NCBI GenBank assembly: GCA_036504075.1
Contig: DASXVX010000061.1
Span: 51,142-115,141, forward strand
Direction: 5' to 3'
Length of the DNA: 64,000 nt
Origin: DASXVX01 sp036504075
GTDB lineage: Bacteria > Bacillota > Sulfobacillia > Symbiobacteriales > Symbiobacteriaceae
Shown piece after piece: positions 8,571 to 17,094 of this stretch. The notes below the pieces were generated by a model, which did no database searches, had not been told where the DNA came from, and saw nothing but the letters and a program-made list of their open reading frames with translations. Each line of letters opens with the position of its first letter. Position 1 is the stretch's first letter. The position numbers were made by a program, and so were the translations under genes.

Positions 8571-9886
8571 GCGAGCTGAAGTGGGACAGCCTGCTGGCGG
8601 CGGTCGGGCAAATGGATATTCTGCCTGTCGTCGGCCGGGTGATCAGTGCGGCGGGACTGGTGATCGAGTCCCTCGGCCCCAAAGTCCGGCTCGGCGACCT
8701 CTGCTACCTGCAGGGCGACGGGCAGGCGGTTCCCGCCGAAGTGGTAGGCTTCCGGGACGACAAGATTCTGCTCATGCCGCTGGCCGAGACCGACGGCCTG
8801 CGGCCGGGCTGGGAGGTACACTCCACCGGCGGACCCCTGAAGGCGCCGATTGGCAACAGATTGCTGGGCCGGGTGATCAACGGACTCGGCCAGCCGCTGG
8901 ACGAATTGGGACCGCTCCCCGACATGCCCTACCGGCCGATTACCGGCCTGCCGCCGGCGCCGCTCACCCGGGCCAGAATCAAAGAGCCGCTCTCCATGGG
9001 GGTCCGGGCGATCGACGGACTCCTGACCATCGGACAGGGACAGCGCATTGGGATTTTCGCCGGGTCCGGCGTCGGCAAATCGACGCTGCTCGGCATGGTC
9101 GCCCGGGCCACCTCCGCCGACTGCAACGTCATCGCCCTGGTGGGCGAGCGGGGCCGGGAAGTCCGGGAGTTTATCGAGCGTGATCTCGGCATCGAGGGAC
9201 TCAAACGATCCGTGGTAGTGGTCGCCACCTCCGAACAGCCCGCACTGATCCGCATCCGGGCGGCGCTCATGGCCACGACCATCGCCGAAGCGTTCCGGGA
9301 TCAAGGACTGAATGCCATTTTGATGATGGACTCAGTGACCCGTCTGGCCCAAGCGCAGCGGGAAGTCGGCCTCTCGATCGGGGAGCCGCCGGCCACCCGG
9401 GGCTACACCCCTTCGGTCTTCACCATGCTGCCCCGGGTGCTGGAGCGCTCCGGCACCGGGCCGGCCGGTTCCGTAACCGGCATTTACACGGTGCTGGTGG
9501 ACGGCGACGACATGAACGAGCCCATCGCCGACGCGGTGCGGGGCATTCTCGACGGCCACGTCGTCCTCTCCCGCAAAATGGCCCACGCCAACCACTACCC
9601 GGCCATCGACGTGCTCGGCAGCGTCAGCCGGGTGATGCCCGAAGTGACCGCATCCCCGCACCAGGCTGCATCCCGCAAGCTCCGGGCACTGCTGGCGGCC
9701 TATCGGGAAGCCGAGGACCTCATCTCCATCGGCGCCTATCAGGCGGGCACCCGGCCCGAAGTGGACGAGGCCGTCGCCAAGCTGCCGGCCATCAACCGGT
9801 ACCTGCGCCAGGAGGTGGACGATGCGTCCACGTTGCCGCAAGCCATTTCCGGCCTCATGGCGCTGGCAGGGGAGGATAAGGCGTGA
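8567..9886 (+). CDS. fliI: Flagellum-specific ATPase FliI
   Basis: FliI is the hexameric ATPase that unfolds and delivers substrates to the flagellar export gate. The 439 residues match the F1-beta-like family: Walker A in FAGSGVGKSTLL (about residue 165), Walker B in AILMMDSVTR, and the signature SIGEPPATRGYTPSVF. GTG 8567 overlaps the fliH stop and is preceded by a G-rich ribosome site. The stop overlaps fliJ by four bases, so fliH-fliI-fliJ are translationally coupled. Confidence 0.96.
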   Translation: MSELKWDSLLAAVGQMDILPVVGRVISAAGLVIESLGPKVRLGDLCYLQGDGQAVPAEVVGFRDDKILLMPLAETDGLRPGWEVHSTGGPLKAPIGNRLLGRVINGLGQPLDELGPLPDMPYRPITGLPPAPLTRARIKEPLSMGVRAIDGLLTIGQGQRIGIFAGSGVGKSTLLGMVARATSADCNVIALVGERGREVREFIERDLGIEGLKRSVVVVATSEQPALIRIRAALMATTIAEAFRDQGLNAILMMDSVTRLAQAQREVGLSIGEPPATRGYTPSVFTMLPRVLERSGTGPAGSVTGIYTVLVDGDDMNEPIADAVRGILDGHVVLSRKMAHANHYPAIDVLGSVSRVMPEVTASPHQAASRKLRALLAAYREAEDLISIGAYQAGTRPEVDEAVAKLPAINRYLRQEVDDASTLPQAISGLMALAGEDKA

Positions 9887-10341
9887 AACGCTTCCAGTTT
9901 AACCTGGAGAAAGTGCTTCGGGTCCGGGGGCACGAGACCGACATCGCCATGCAGCATGTGGCGGCCGCCCTGCTCGAACTCAGCCGCTGCCAGCATGGAC
10001 TGCGGAAAGCCGGAGCAGCGCTTGAGGCCCTCGAAGACGACTGGCGGCAGCAGACCCGGGCCCGCCGGACGGTTAACCAGTGGCACACGCACAACCTGCT
10101 CCACGAGGCGCTGGTCGAGGCCAAACTACTGGCGGCCGAGGCGGTGGTCCAGGCACAGGCGATGCTTGCTGCCCGCCGGCTGGAACTGGCCGAAGCCCGG
10201 CGGCGGGAGAAGGTCCTCGAGTCTTTAAAGGACCGCCAGTTGGCAGTCTACACCCAGGAGTCCCTGGCCGAAGAGCAAAAGGAGACCGATGAGGTCGCCC
10301 AGAACATGCGGCTCGTGTGGAAGGAGGCTGCGTCGCGGTGA
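9883..10341 (+). CDS. fliJ: Flagellar export protein FliJ
   Basis: FliJ is the coiled-coil central stalk of the export ATPase. The 152 residues are almost entirely helical, with a typical start (MKRFQFNLEKVLRVRGHE) and many charged A/L/E/R heptads. The GTG start overlaps the fliI stop. The stop codon overlaps the next start (GTGA at 10338). Position and architecture make the call firm despite the low sequence conservation of FliJ. Confidence 0.88.
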   Translation: MKRFQFNLEKVLRVRGHETDIAMQHVAAALLELSRCQHGLRKAGAALEALEDDWRQQTRARRTVNQWHTHNLLHEALVEAKLLAAEAVVQAQAMLAARRLELAEARRREKVLESLKDRQLAVYTQESLAEEQKETDEVAQNMRLVWKEAASR

Positions 10342-10904
10342 CGGCTCCCGACAAGACCCGGCCCAAAAGCAAGCCGCCCAAACCGAAACGCGACAAGCGG
10401 CCGTTCTTCCTGATCCTGTTGGCTCTGCTCCTCGTTGCAGCAGCCGCCGTCGTCAACTATGTGCCGATTCCCGGACTGACGGCCCCGTCCAAAAACGCCG
10501 CGGCGGCCACGGACACCAGCGCCAAGACCAAAGCGCCGGAGACGCCCGCCAAAGACCCGCAGGCGGAACGGGAACTGGCCCTGACGAAAAAAGAGGCCGA
10601 CCTGGCCAACCGGGAAGCTGTGCTGAAGGAAAAGGAAACCAAAGCAAACGCTCTCCTGAAGGAACTTACTGTACAACAGTCCGACGCCGAAACCGCCCGC
10701 CGCATCTCCGGAATCTACGGGGCGATGCCGCCCGGCAAGGCGGCACCCCTCCTGGCGACCTTCGATGCCGCCACGGCGGCGCAGATCATCCGGCTCTTGA
10801 GCGAAGATCAGGCGGCGGCCATTTTTGCCGCCATGGCCCCGAACGACGCATCCGCTATCATGAAAGAACTTCTGAAGCACAAGACCACGACCGGCAATGG
10901 ATAG
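10338..10904 (+). CDS. MgtE-N domain flagellar protein, YlxF/MotE-like
   Basis: The 188 residues form a short basic N-terminus, one membrane helix (about residues 20-40, FFLILLALLLVAAAAVV), an extracytoplasmic or flexible Ala-rich linker, a coiled coil (about residues 85-120), and a C-terminal MgtE-N-like helical domain (AARRISGIYGAMPPGKAAPLL ... AAIFAAMAP). This architecture and the place between fliJ and fliK match YlxF of Bacillus and MotE proteins, thought to act in motor or hook assembly. GTG 10338 is chosen because AAGGAGG lies 10 bases upstream and the start overlaps the fliJ stop. The exact function is not established. Confidence 0.78.
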   Translation: MTAPDKTRPKSKPPKPKRDKRPFFLILLALLLVAAAAVVNYVPIPGLTAPSKNAAAATDTSAKTKAPETPAKDPQAERELALTKKEADLANREAVLKEKETKANALLKELTVQQSDAETARRISGIYGAMPPGKAAPLLATFDAATAAQIIRLLSEDQAAAIFAAMAPNDASAIMKELLKHKTTTGNG

Positions 10905-10916
10905 GAGGTGTCCGCA

Positions 10917-12122
10917 TTGGCAGTAAACGCCGTTCCGCCCACCCCGGGTCCCGTGAATGCACCGGCGACTCCGGGCGCCGCACGCAAGACCGATGATCCC
11001 GCCCAGGACCCCGGCTTTGCGTCCCTGCTGGCGACGCTGATTGGCCCGATCGCTGTGAATCCGCTTCTGGCGGCAATGCCGGGGGGTCCCGGACCTGAGG
11101 CCGGCGGCGCAGCGCCCCAGGCAGTGAACCCCGCCGGACAGCCCGTCCAGGGGCCGGCAGTTCCGATGGGACCCGTTCCGGGAGCCCAGGTTGCACAGGC
11201 CACGCCGAACGGCGCCGCCTTCGATGCAGCGCTCCAGGCGGCGCAGGGTCAGGCCCAGCAGGCCCCCGGCGGAGTGCAGACGCTGGTGGTGCCGGTGGCG
11301 CCGGAGCCCGTCGCACAAGCGGACAACCTCACCCAGATCGTCACCGACGCCCTCCGGCAAGCCGCCACCGCTCAGGCGGCCAACGGCGAAGCCGTCCAGC
11401 CGGAACCCACCGCCAAGGCCGAACCCGGCGCCCGCAAGGCGGCGCCCGGGGAACATCAGGTCGAACTGACACTCCCGGGCATCGGCGAAGCGAACCAGGC
11501 GGCCAAGGCCGGCGAGCCAGTGCCCGTGGCGCCGGTGTTCTCGGTTGCCAGGGAGGTTCGGGCCGACGGGCGGCACCAGTCCGAAACCCGGACCGTCAAG
11601 CCGGCCGAGCCGTCCCTCCAGAACGTGGCTTTTCCGACGCAGGCGGTCCGGGCCGGCGAAACGCAGCACAAACCGCTGGAACAGATCCCCACGCCGATCG
11701 ACCCCCAACAGCTCATGGACGCCATCGGTCAGGCGATGTCCACCGCCCGGCCCGGCCGCTACACCGTTACGCTCCAGCTCTATCCCGAGTCACTGGGCGA
11801 AGTGCGGCTGCAGATGCAGGTGGTCGGACGGGAAGTCCACGCCGCCATGCAAGTCACGAACCCGGCCGCCCAGCAGACCCTGGAAGACCAGGGTGACCGG
11901 CTCCGCCAGTCGTTGAGCCAGGCCGGTCTCACGCTGTCCGGCTTCAACGTCAGCACCGGACCCGGCAGCCAGACCCCGCAGGACCGGCGGGACCAGTTGC
12001 AACAGCAGTTGGCCTCCCAGCGCCGCAGCGGCGCCACGGCACCCGTCCCGGGTCCGGACCGCCCAGCCGTGCAGCGGCTCGGCCGTGACCGCACCGGCGG
12101 CGTCCTCGACACGCTGGCCTAG
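10917..12122 (+). CDS. fliK: Flagellar hook-length control protein FliK
   Basis: FliK measures the hook and switches export specificity. The first 270 of its 401 residues are Pro/Ala/Gln-rich and low in complexity. The C-terminal conserved domain (about residues 275-350) has the LxPxxLGxVRLQMQV pattern followed by QTLEDQGDRLRQSLSQAGL. TTG 10917 lies 6 bases after AGGAGGTG; the alternative GTG 10908 is inside that ribosome site. Order ylxF-fliK-flgD matches Bacillus. Confidence 0.9.
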   Translation: MAVNAVPPTPGPVNAPATPGAARKTDDPAQDPGFASLLATLIGPIAVNPLLAAMPGGPGPEAGGAAPQAVNPAGQPVQGPAVPMGPVPGAQVAQATPNGAAFDAALQAAQGQAQQAPGGVQTLVVPVAPEPVAQADNLTQIVTDALRQAATAQAANGEAVQPEPTAKAEPGARKAAPGEHQVELTLPGIGEANQAAKAGEPVPVAPVFSVAREVRADGRHQSETRTVKPAEPSLQNVAFPTQAVRAGETQHKPLEQIPTPIDPQQLMDAIGQAMSTARPGRYTVTLQLYPESLGEVRLQMQVVGREVHAAMQVTNPAAQQTLEDQGDRLRQSLSQAGLTLSGFNVSTGPGSQTPQDRRDQLQQQLASQRRSGATAPVPGPDRPAVQRLGRDRTGGVLDTLA

Positions 12123-12142
12123 GAGAGAAGGAGGGTGTCACG

Positions 12143-12544
12143 ATGGGCGTCAGTCCGGTAGGTTCGAACGCACAGACCCAGTCGACGACGCAGACGGACC
12201 GGCCGCGCACCGGCAGCAGCACCATGGGCAAAATGGAGTTTCTCAAGCTCCTGGTGACGCAGCTGCAGTACCAGGACCCCATGAACCCGATGGACGACAA
12301 ACAGTTCGCCTCCCAGCTTGCTCAGTTCTCGTCCCTGGAACAGGCGACGGAACAGACCCGGTGGCTGCAGGCCAACTATGGTCTCGGACTGGTCGGACAG
12401 AAAGTGACGTACAAGGACACGGATGGGGTCGACAAGACGGGGCTGGTCAAGGCCTTACGCATGGTCGACGGTCAGCCAAAACTCTATCTCGATAACGATG
12501 CGACGATTACCGTCGACCAGATTTCTTCGGCCCAGAAACCTTAA
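12143..12544 (+). CDS. flgD: Flagellar hook cap scaffold protein FlgD (short form)
   Basis: FlgD caps the growing hook. The 133 residues contain the N-terminal FlgD core (FLKLLVTQLQYQDPMNPMDDKQF, ASQLAQFSSLEQ) and a short beta tail. They lack the Ig/FnIII-like domain of longer FlgD proteins. The ribosome site is AGAAGGAGGG before ATG 12143. It lies between fliK and flgE. Confidence 0.93.
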   Translation: MGVSPVGSNAQTQSTTQTDRPRTGSSTMGKMEFLKLLVTQLQYQDPMNPMDDKQFASQLAQFSSLEQATEQTRWLQANYGLGLVGQKVTYKDTDGVDKTGLVKALRMVDGQPKLYLDNDATITVDQISSAQKP

Positions 12545-12569
12545 AGTCATTTAAGAGGAGGTAACTTGC

Positions 12570-13811
12570 ATGCGTGCCTTGTTCTCCGGCGTTACCGGCA
12601 TTCGGACCCACCAGGTTCGAATGGACGTAATCGGCAATAACATCGCCAACGTAAATACCACCGGCTTCAAGGCCAGCCGGGTCACCTTCGGGGACGTGCT
12701 GAGCCAGACCATGTCCATCGGCTCGGCCATCAGCTCTCCGCAGCAGGTCGGCCTGGGCGTCGGCGTTGCCAGCACGGACCTCATGACCGGCGATGGCAGT
12801 CTGCAGATGACCGGCCGGGCCCTCGACCTGGCCGTTGAAGGCGCCGGCATGTTCGTCGTGAAAAACCAGTCCAACGGCACCAACCTCTACACCCGGGCCG
12901 GCAACTTCGACTGGGATTCGGGCGGCTACCTCGTGGTGCCCGGCAACGGCGAGCGGGTCCAGGGCTGGGTGCCCGACGCCACCGGCAAGATCACCAACAC
13001 CGACGTCGGTGCGCTCTCCGACATTCAGCTAATTCGCGGGTCCGTCTCCCTGGCGAAGCCCACGACCGCCGTCAAGCTGTCCGGGAACCTGGACGCAGGC
13101 GCCGCCGATCAATCCACCTACGACTCGTCTTTCACAGCGTTTGACAGCCTGGGCCGGGCGTGGACCATTCCGGTCCGGTTTACCCGGACCGGATCCCTCT
13201 CCCCGTCCACCTGGACCTGGAGCTACCTCGACCCGAGCGTAACGAGCTGGGACTCTGCCAAACCGGGCGGCTCCTTCTCGTTTAACAACGACGGCACCCA
13301 GCAGGCCGACGCCACGCCCTTCAACACCCTCACGCTCACCGTCCCCGGGGCCGACCCGATCACAGTGGATGTCAACACCATTGCCGTCACCCAAGGCTTT
13401 GCCAATACCGGCGGCAGCAACATCATGGTCCAAAAGTCCAACGGCACCAGAATGGGCACGCTCGAGTCCGTCTCCATCGACGACACCGGCGCGGTCCAGG
13501 GCGTCTACAGCAACGGCGACCGGCGGGTGCTGGCCCAGGTGGCCCTGGCCACTTTCCCGAACGAAGGCGGCCTTCTCAAGGCCGGCGCAAGCACCTTCTC
13601 GGCCACCGCTTCGTCCGGCTCGCCGGAAGTCGGCACGCCGAACACGGGCGGACGTGGCCGGTTGCTTCCCGACAACCTCGAAATGTCCAACGTGGACCTT
13701 GCGACCGAGTTCACCAACATGATCCTGACCCAACGCGGTTTCCAGGCCAACACCCGCGTGATCACGACGGCAGATCAAATGCTGGAGGATGTCGTCAATC
13801 TCCGCCGGTAG
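12570..13811 (+). CDS. flgE: Flagellar hook protein FlgE
   Basis: FlgE is the main subunit of the hook. The 413 residues have the N-terminal signature ITGNNIANVNTTGFKASR-type motif (about residues 20-35), the DLAVEGAGMFVV segment, an FlgE-type D2 insertion (about residues 150-300), and the C-terminal helix NVDLATEFTNMILTQRGFQANTR. AGAGGAGGT precedes ATG 12570. The C-terminal motif is intact, so the gene is full length. Confidence 0.94.
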   Translation: MRALFSGVTGIRTHQVRMDVIGNNIANVNTTGFKASRVTFGDVLSQTMSIGSAISSPQQVGLGVGVASTDLMTGDGSLQMTGRALDLAVEGAGMFVVKNQSNGTNLYTRAGNFDWDSGGYLVVPGNGERVQGWVPDATGKITNTDVGALSDIQLIRGSVSLAKPTTAVKLSGNLDAGAADQSTYDSSFTAFDSLGRAWTIPVRFTRTGSLSPSTWTWSYLDPSVTSWDSAKPGGSFSFNNDGTQQADATPFNTLTLTVPGADPITVDVNTIAVTQGFANTGGSNIMVQKSNGTRMGTLESVSIDDTGAVQGVYSNGDRRVLAQVALATFPNEGGLLKAGASTFSATASSGSPEVGTPNTGGRGRLLPDNLEMSNVDLATEFTNMILTQRGFQANTRVITTADQMLEDVVNLRR

Positions 13812-13832
13812 CGGTCCGTTAAGGAGGCAACC

Positions 13833-14345
13833 ATGAGTCGAGGCGTCAAGATTCTGCTCATCGTAATGGGCGTACTGCTGGTGGCCGCACTCGGCGGCGG
13901 CAGCTATGTCGCTTACCGCTATTTCATGAAGCCCGCGACCACTGCGGCGCCCGCTGCTCCGCCGACGCCGGAAGAGCTGAAGAAGAAGGAAGAAGCGGAA
14001 ACGGTCGCTCGCGACAAGGAATTCCACACGAACCTGGAAACCGTCAAGTACGTAAAGTTAAGCGAGTTCACAACGGAACTGGCAGATCAGTTCTCCATGG
14101 TGAAAGTGACCATCACGCTGGCTGTGAAAGACGAATCTGCGGCCAAGCTCGTCGGCGACATGAAGCCCGCGATCGAAAGAGCGGTGCTGTTCCAACTCCG
14201 GTCGTCCACGGCGAAGCAAATTGAAGGCGCCGCGGGACAGGCCGGTCTGGAGAAGACGCTGGACAAAGAGATCAGAGCCTTGAACGAGAAGCTTAGTTCC
14301 GTGCTCTATAAGGTGCTTGTCACGCAACTTACCCTACAGCAGTAG
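13833..14345 (+). CDS. fliL: Flagellar basal body-associated protein FliL
   Basis: FliL is a single-pass membrane protein that surrounds the stator and supports motor torque. The 170 residues have a membrane helix at about residues 6-28 (ILLIVMGVLLVAALGGGSYVA), a Pro/Ala linker, and a C-terminal stomatin-like domain with the conserved YVKLSEFTTELAD and a tail ending VTQLTLQQ. AAGGAGG precedes ATG 13833. It follows flgE as in Bacillus, although the neighbouring fliM is absent here. Confidence 0.9.
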   Translation: MSRGVKILLIVMGVLLVAALGGGSYVAYRYFMKPATTAAPAAPPTPEELKKKEEAETVARDKEFHTNLETVKYVKLSEFTTELADQFSMVKVTITLAVKDESAAKLVGDMKPAIERAVLFQLRSSTAKQIEGAAGQAGLEKTLDKEIRALNEKLSSVLYKVLVTQLTLQQ

Positions 14346-14365
14346 CCACAAAGGAGCGAACTGCG

Positions 14366-14824
14366 GTGAAGGACCAGGTATTGTCTCAGTCGGAAATCGA
14401 TGCCCTCTTCGCCACCGCTTCCCAGGCCCCCGTGCCCACGCAGGTCGGGCAGCCTGGGCCGGCTCCCGCCGGGCCGGAGAAGGCCGCATTTCCACCCCTG
14501 GCGACTCCTGCCCACGCCCGTGGGCTTGTGTCGCCGCCGTTGGCCGCCGGTCCGGTGGCACAGGGCGGACCGTTGCCCATCAGCCTGCTGTCTGACGTCG
14601 AGCTGGAAGTAACCGTTCAACTGGGCCAGACGTCAAAAAACGTCCGCGAAATCCTGGAGCTGGGGCCTGGTCAGGTCATCGAGCTGGACCGCCTGGCCGG
14701 CGATGCGGTTGATATTCTCGTCAACGGCCGTCTGGTGGCCAAGGCCGAAGTGGTGGTCATCGGCGAAAACTTTGGTGTCCGCATTACGGAATTGCTCCGT
14801 CCCGAGGGAGGCAAAAAGCAGTGA
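14366..14824 (+). CDS. fliN: Flagellar motor switch protein FliN
   Basis: FliN is the C-ring base component. The last 75 of its 152 residues form the SpoA domain: LSDVELEVTVQLGQTSKNVREILELGPG and VDILVNGRLVAKAEVVVIGENFGVRITEL, given here only in part. The N-terminus carries LSQSEIDALF, the same CheY-binding peptide as FliM, followed by a Pro-rich linker. It lacks the CheC domain of Bacillus FliY. GTG 14366 follows AAGGAG by 9 bases. The stop overlaps the fliO start. Confidence 0.92.
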   Translation: MKDQVLSQSEIDALFATASQAPVPTQVGQPGPAPAGPEKAAFPPLATPAHARGLVSPPLAAGPVAQGGPLPISLLSDVELEVTVQLGQTSKNVREILELGPGQVIELDRLAGDAVDILVNGRLVAKAEVVVIGENFGVRITELLRPEGGKKQ

Positions 14825-15246
14825 AAGACGCGGGGCTCTGGGTGTTTCTGGCCATGAGCGCCCTGGTCATCGTGCTGGCCTACGCCTCGTTGCGGTTCCT
14901 GGGCAACTGGCAGATGCGCCAGACCAAGGGCCGCAGGCTCCGGGTGCTCGAAGGGGTGCCCATCGGCCGGGACCGGCATCTCCTGCTGGTGGCGGTGGGC
15001 AAGGAGGTCCTGGTGCTCGGCTCGTCGCCAGGCGGCGTCAACCTGGTCCACCGGGTGGCCGATGCCGAAGGGGCGACGCTTCTGGCCGAGCAGGAGTCTC
15101 CGGGAATGCCGGGTGTTGCGGGAAGGCCGCTCTCGCAGGGAGGACAGATGCCCACGACGCCGGAGGCCGCCATCCGGGCCAGCCTCGGCAAAATCCGCAG
15201 CCTGCTGAAGAAGGACCATCATGATCAGACCTGGGGGCCGCTCTAA
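14821..15246 (+). CDS. fliO: Flagellar export scaffold protein FliO
   Basis: FliO is a membrane chaperone that helps assemble the FliP/FliQ/FliR export gate. The 141 residues have one membrane helix near the N-terminus (FLAMSALVIVLAYASLRFL) and then the small FliO beta domain with RRLRVLEGVPIGRDRHLLLVAVG-type strands, followed by a flexible basic tail. GTG 14821 overlaps the fliN stop, and the TAA overlaps the fliP ATG (TAATG). Low family conservation is offset by position. Confidence 0.85.
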   Translation: MKDAGLWVFLAMSALVIVLAYASLRFLGNWQMRQTKGRRLRVLEGVPIGRDRHLLLVAVGKEVLVLGSSPGGVNLVHRVADAEGATLLAEQESPGMPGVAGRPLSQGGQMPTTPEAAIRASLGKIRSLLKKDHHDQTWGPL

Positions 15247-16016
15247 TGCGTAGCCTGACCCGTTTCCTGACCGTGGCGGGCGTAGCCGGGCTGTTGTTTA
15301 TGCTAATTGCCCTGCCGGCCCATGCCGAACCCATTCCGCTGCCGAGCCTCGGCATCAAGCCGGCCACCGGCCCCACCGAAGGGGTTCAGACGGTCCAGAT
15401 TATGTTGGCCCTGACGGTGCTCTCCCTGGCGCCGGCCATTCTGATTCTGACCACCGCATTCACCCGAATCGTGGTGGTGCTGGGCTTTCTGCGGACAGCC
15501 ATCGGTACGCAGCAGTTGCCCCCGAACCAGGTGCTGGTTGGGCTGGCGCTATTCCTGACCTTTGCGATCATGGCACCGACTTTCAAGACCATTAACAACG
15601 ATGCGCTGCAGCCCTATATGCGGGGCGAAATCCAGCAGGCCGAGGCGCTGCAAAAGGCTTCGGATCCCCTGAAGGCGTTCATGCTCCACTATACCCGTAA
15701 AGACGACCTCGCACTCATGCTGGAGATTACGCAGACGCCCGACTCGCCACCTCTGGACAAGCCCGAGGATACGCCGTTTCTCACCGTCGTGCCGGCCTAT
15801 GCCATCAGCGAGTTGCGCACGGCCTTCACCATGGGCTTTCTGCTATTCCTGCCGTTCCTGATTATTGACCTGATTACCGCCAGTACCATGATGTCCATGG
15901 GCATGATGATGGTCCCGCCCACCCTGGTCAGCCTGCCGTTCAAGATCCTGCTGTTTGTGCTGGTCGACGGCTGGCACCTGGTGGTTCAGTCCCTCGTCCA
16001 AAGTTTCCGGGTGTAG
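15246..16016 (+). CDS. fliP: Flagellar export gate protein FliP
   Basis: FliP is the core of the export channel. The 256 residues begin with a cleavable signal peptide (residues 1-28, ending PAHAEP). The family motifs PAILILTTAFTRIVVVLGFLR, QTPPNQVL-like LPPNQVLVGLALFLTF, and the C-terminal hydrophobic pair with MMMVPPTLVSLPFKILLFVLVDGW follow. The start overlaps the fliO stop. Confidence 0.95.
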   Translation: MRSLTRFLTVAGVAGLLFMLIALPAHAEPIPLPSLGIKPATGPTEGVQTVQIMLALTVLSLAPAILILTTAFTRIVVVLGFLRTAIGTQQLPPNQVLVGLALFLTFAIMAPTFKTINNDALQPYMRGEIQQAEALQKASDPLKAFMLHYTRKDDLALMLEITQTPDSPPLDKPEDTPFLTVVPAYAISELRTAFTMGFLLFLPFLIIDLITASTMMSMGMMMVPPTLVSLPFKILLFVLVDGWHLVVQSLVQSFRV

Positions 16017-16034
16017 AGGGGGCGTGACCACGCA

Positions 16035-16304
16035 ATGACGCCGGATTTGGCGCTCAGCCTCTCCCAGGAGGCGCTGAAGGTCGCCCTGATGGTGGGAGCC
16101 CCGGTGCTCGGCCTCGGGCTGCTGGCCGGCCTGATCATCTCCATGTTCCAGGCCACCACCCAGATCAACGAATCCAGCCTCCAGTTCATACCGAAGGTCC
16201 TCGCCGCGCTGGTGGGCATCGTCATCTTCGGGCCTTGGATGCTGACCACCCTGATGGATTTTGCCCGCCGCACGATCATGCTACTCCCGCAGATGGCGCG
16301 CTAG
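16035..16304 (+). CDS. fliQ: Flagellar export gate protein FliQ
   Basis: FliQ, 89 residues, has two membrane helices (about residues 15-38 and 50-75) with the family pattern VGLLAGLIISMFQATTQINESSLQFIPK, written here only in part, and FGPWMLTTLMDFARR. It forms part of the FliP5-FliQ4-FliR1 export gate. It lies between fliP and fliR, four bases from fliR. Confidence 0.95.
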   Translation: MTPDLALSLSQEALKVALMVGAPVLGLGLLAGLIISMFQATTQINESSLQFIPKVLAALVGIVIFGPWMLTTLMDFARRTIMLLPQMAR

Positions 16305-16307
16305 ACG

Positions 16308-17081
16308 ATGGCTGAACTGCTCGCCAAGCTCCCGGTGCTGCTCCTGGTCTCCAGCCGCATGGCCGGGGTGACCACGGCTTCGCCGGTCTTCAATAACAAG
16401 TTCCTCCCCGCCCAGATCCGGGTGGCGCTCACGTTTCTTCTGGCTTTTCTGCTCCTGCCCGCGGTGGACCTGGCGCCCGGCACGAACTCCACCTCCGGAC
16501 TCATCGGCGCCGCCGTGCTGGAACTGCTGGTCGGTCTGCTGATCGGGTTCATGAACCAACTGATCTTTACGACGATTCAAATGGCCGGCGCCTGGCTGGA
16601 TCTGGACATGGGCTTTTCCATGGCGCAGGTCTTCGACCCGGTCTCCGGGTTTGTGGAACCCATCATCGCCACGTTTCTGCAGAACCTCGGAATCGTCCTC
16701 TACCTGACCCTGGGCGCCCACCACCTGCTGATCCGGGCACTGGTCGAGAGCTTCAGGCTGATCCCGGCCGGCGGGCTCGTGGCCACTGCCGACGCCCCGA
16801 TGCACGTGGTCTACCTGTTCGGAACGCTGATCGGCGCCGCCATCCAGATGGTGATGCCGTTCATCGCCGTCATGTTAATGCTTTCGGTGGCGCTGGCCGG
16901 GATTAACCGGGCCATGCCGGCGTTCAACATCTTTTCCCTGGGCCTGGGGATGAAGGCCGTGGGCGGCCTGGCGCTCATGGTTGTGCTCCTGCCCTACTTC
17001 CTCGGCTATTTTGAGTCGCTGTTCACCGGCGGGCACTCGCAGTTGCTCGAAACCCTGAACTTGTTGCGACCCGGTCGTTAA
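16308..17081 (+). CDS. fliR: Flagellar export gate protein FliR
   Basis: FliR completes the export gate with FliP and FliQ. The 257 residues are mostly hydrophobic, with six predicted membrane helices. Typical motifs are RMAGVTTASPVFNNKFLPAQIRV, GLLIGFMNQLIFT and the Pro-Gly loop near the end. ATG 16308 comes almost directly after fliQ, suggesting translational coupling. Confidence 0.95.
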   Translation: MAELLAKLPVLLLVSSRMAGVTTASPVFNNKFLPAQIRVALTFLLAFLLLPAVDLAPGTNSTSGLIGAAVLELLVGLLIGFMNQLIFTTIQMAGAWLDLDMGFSMAQVFDPVSGFVEPIIATFLQNLGIVLYLTLGAHHLLIRALVESFRLIPAGGLVATADAPMHVVYLFGTLIGAAIQMVMPFIAVMLMLSVALAGINRAMPAFNIFSLGLGMKAVGGLALMVVLLPYFLGYFESLFTGGHSQLLETLNLLRPGR

Positions 17082-17094
17082 GGGGGGAGTTTGA

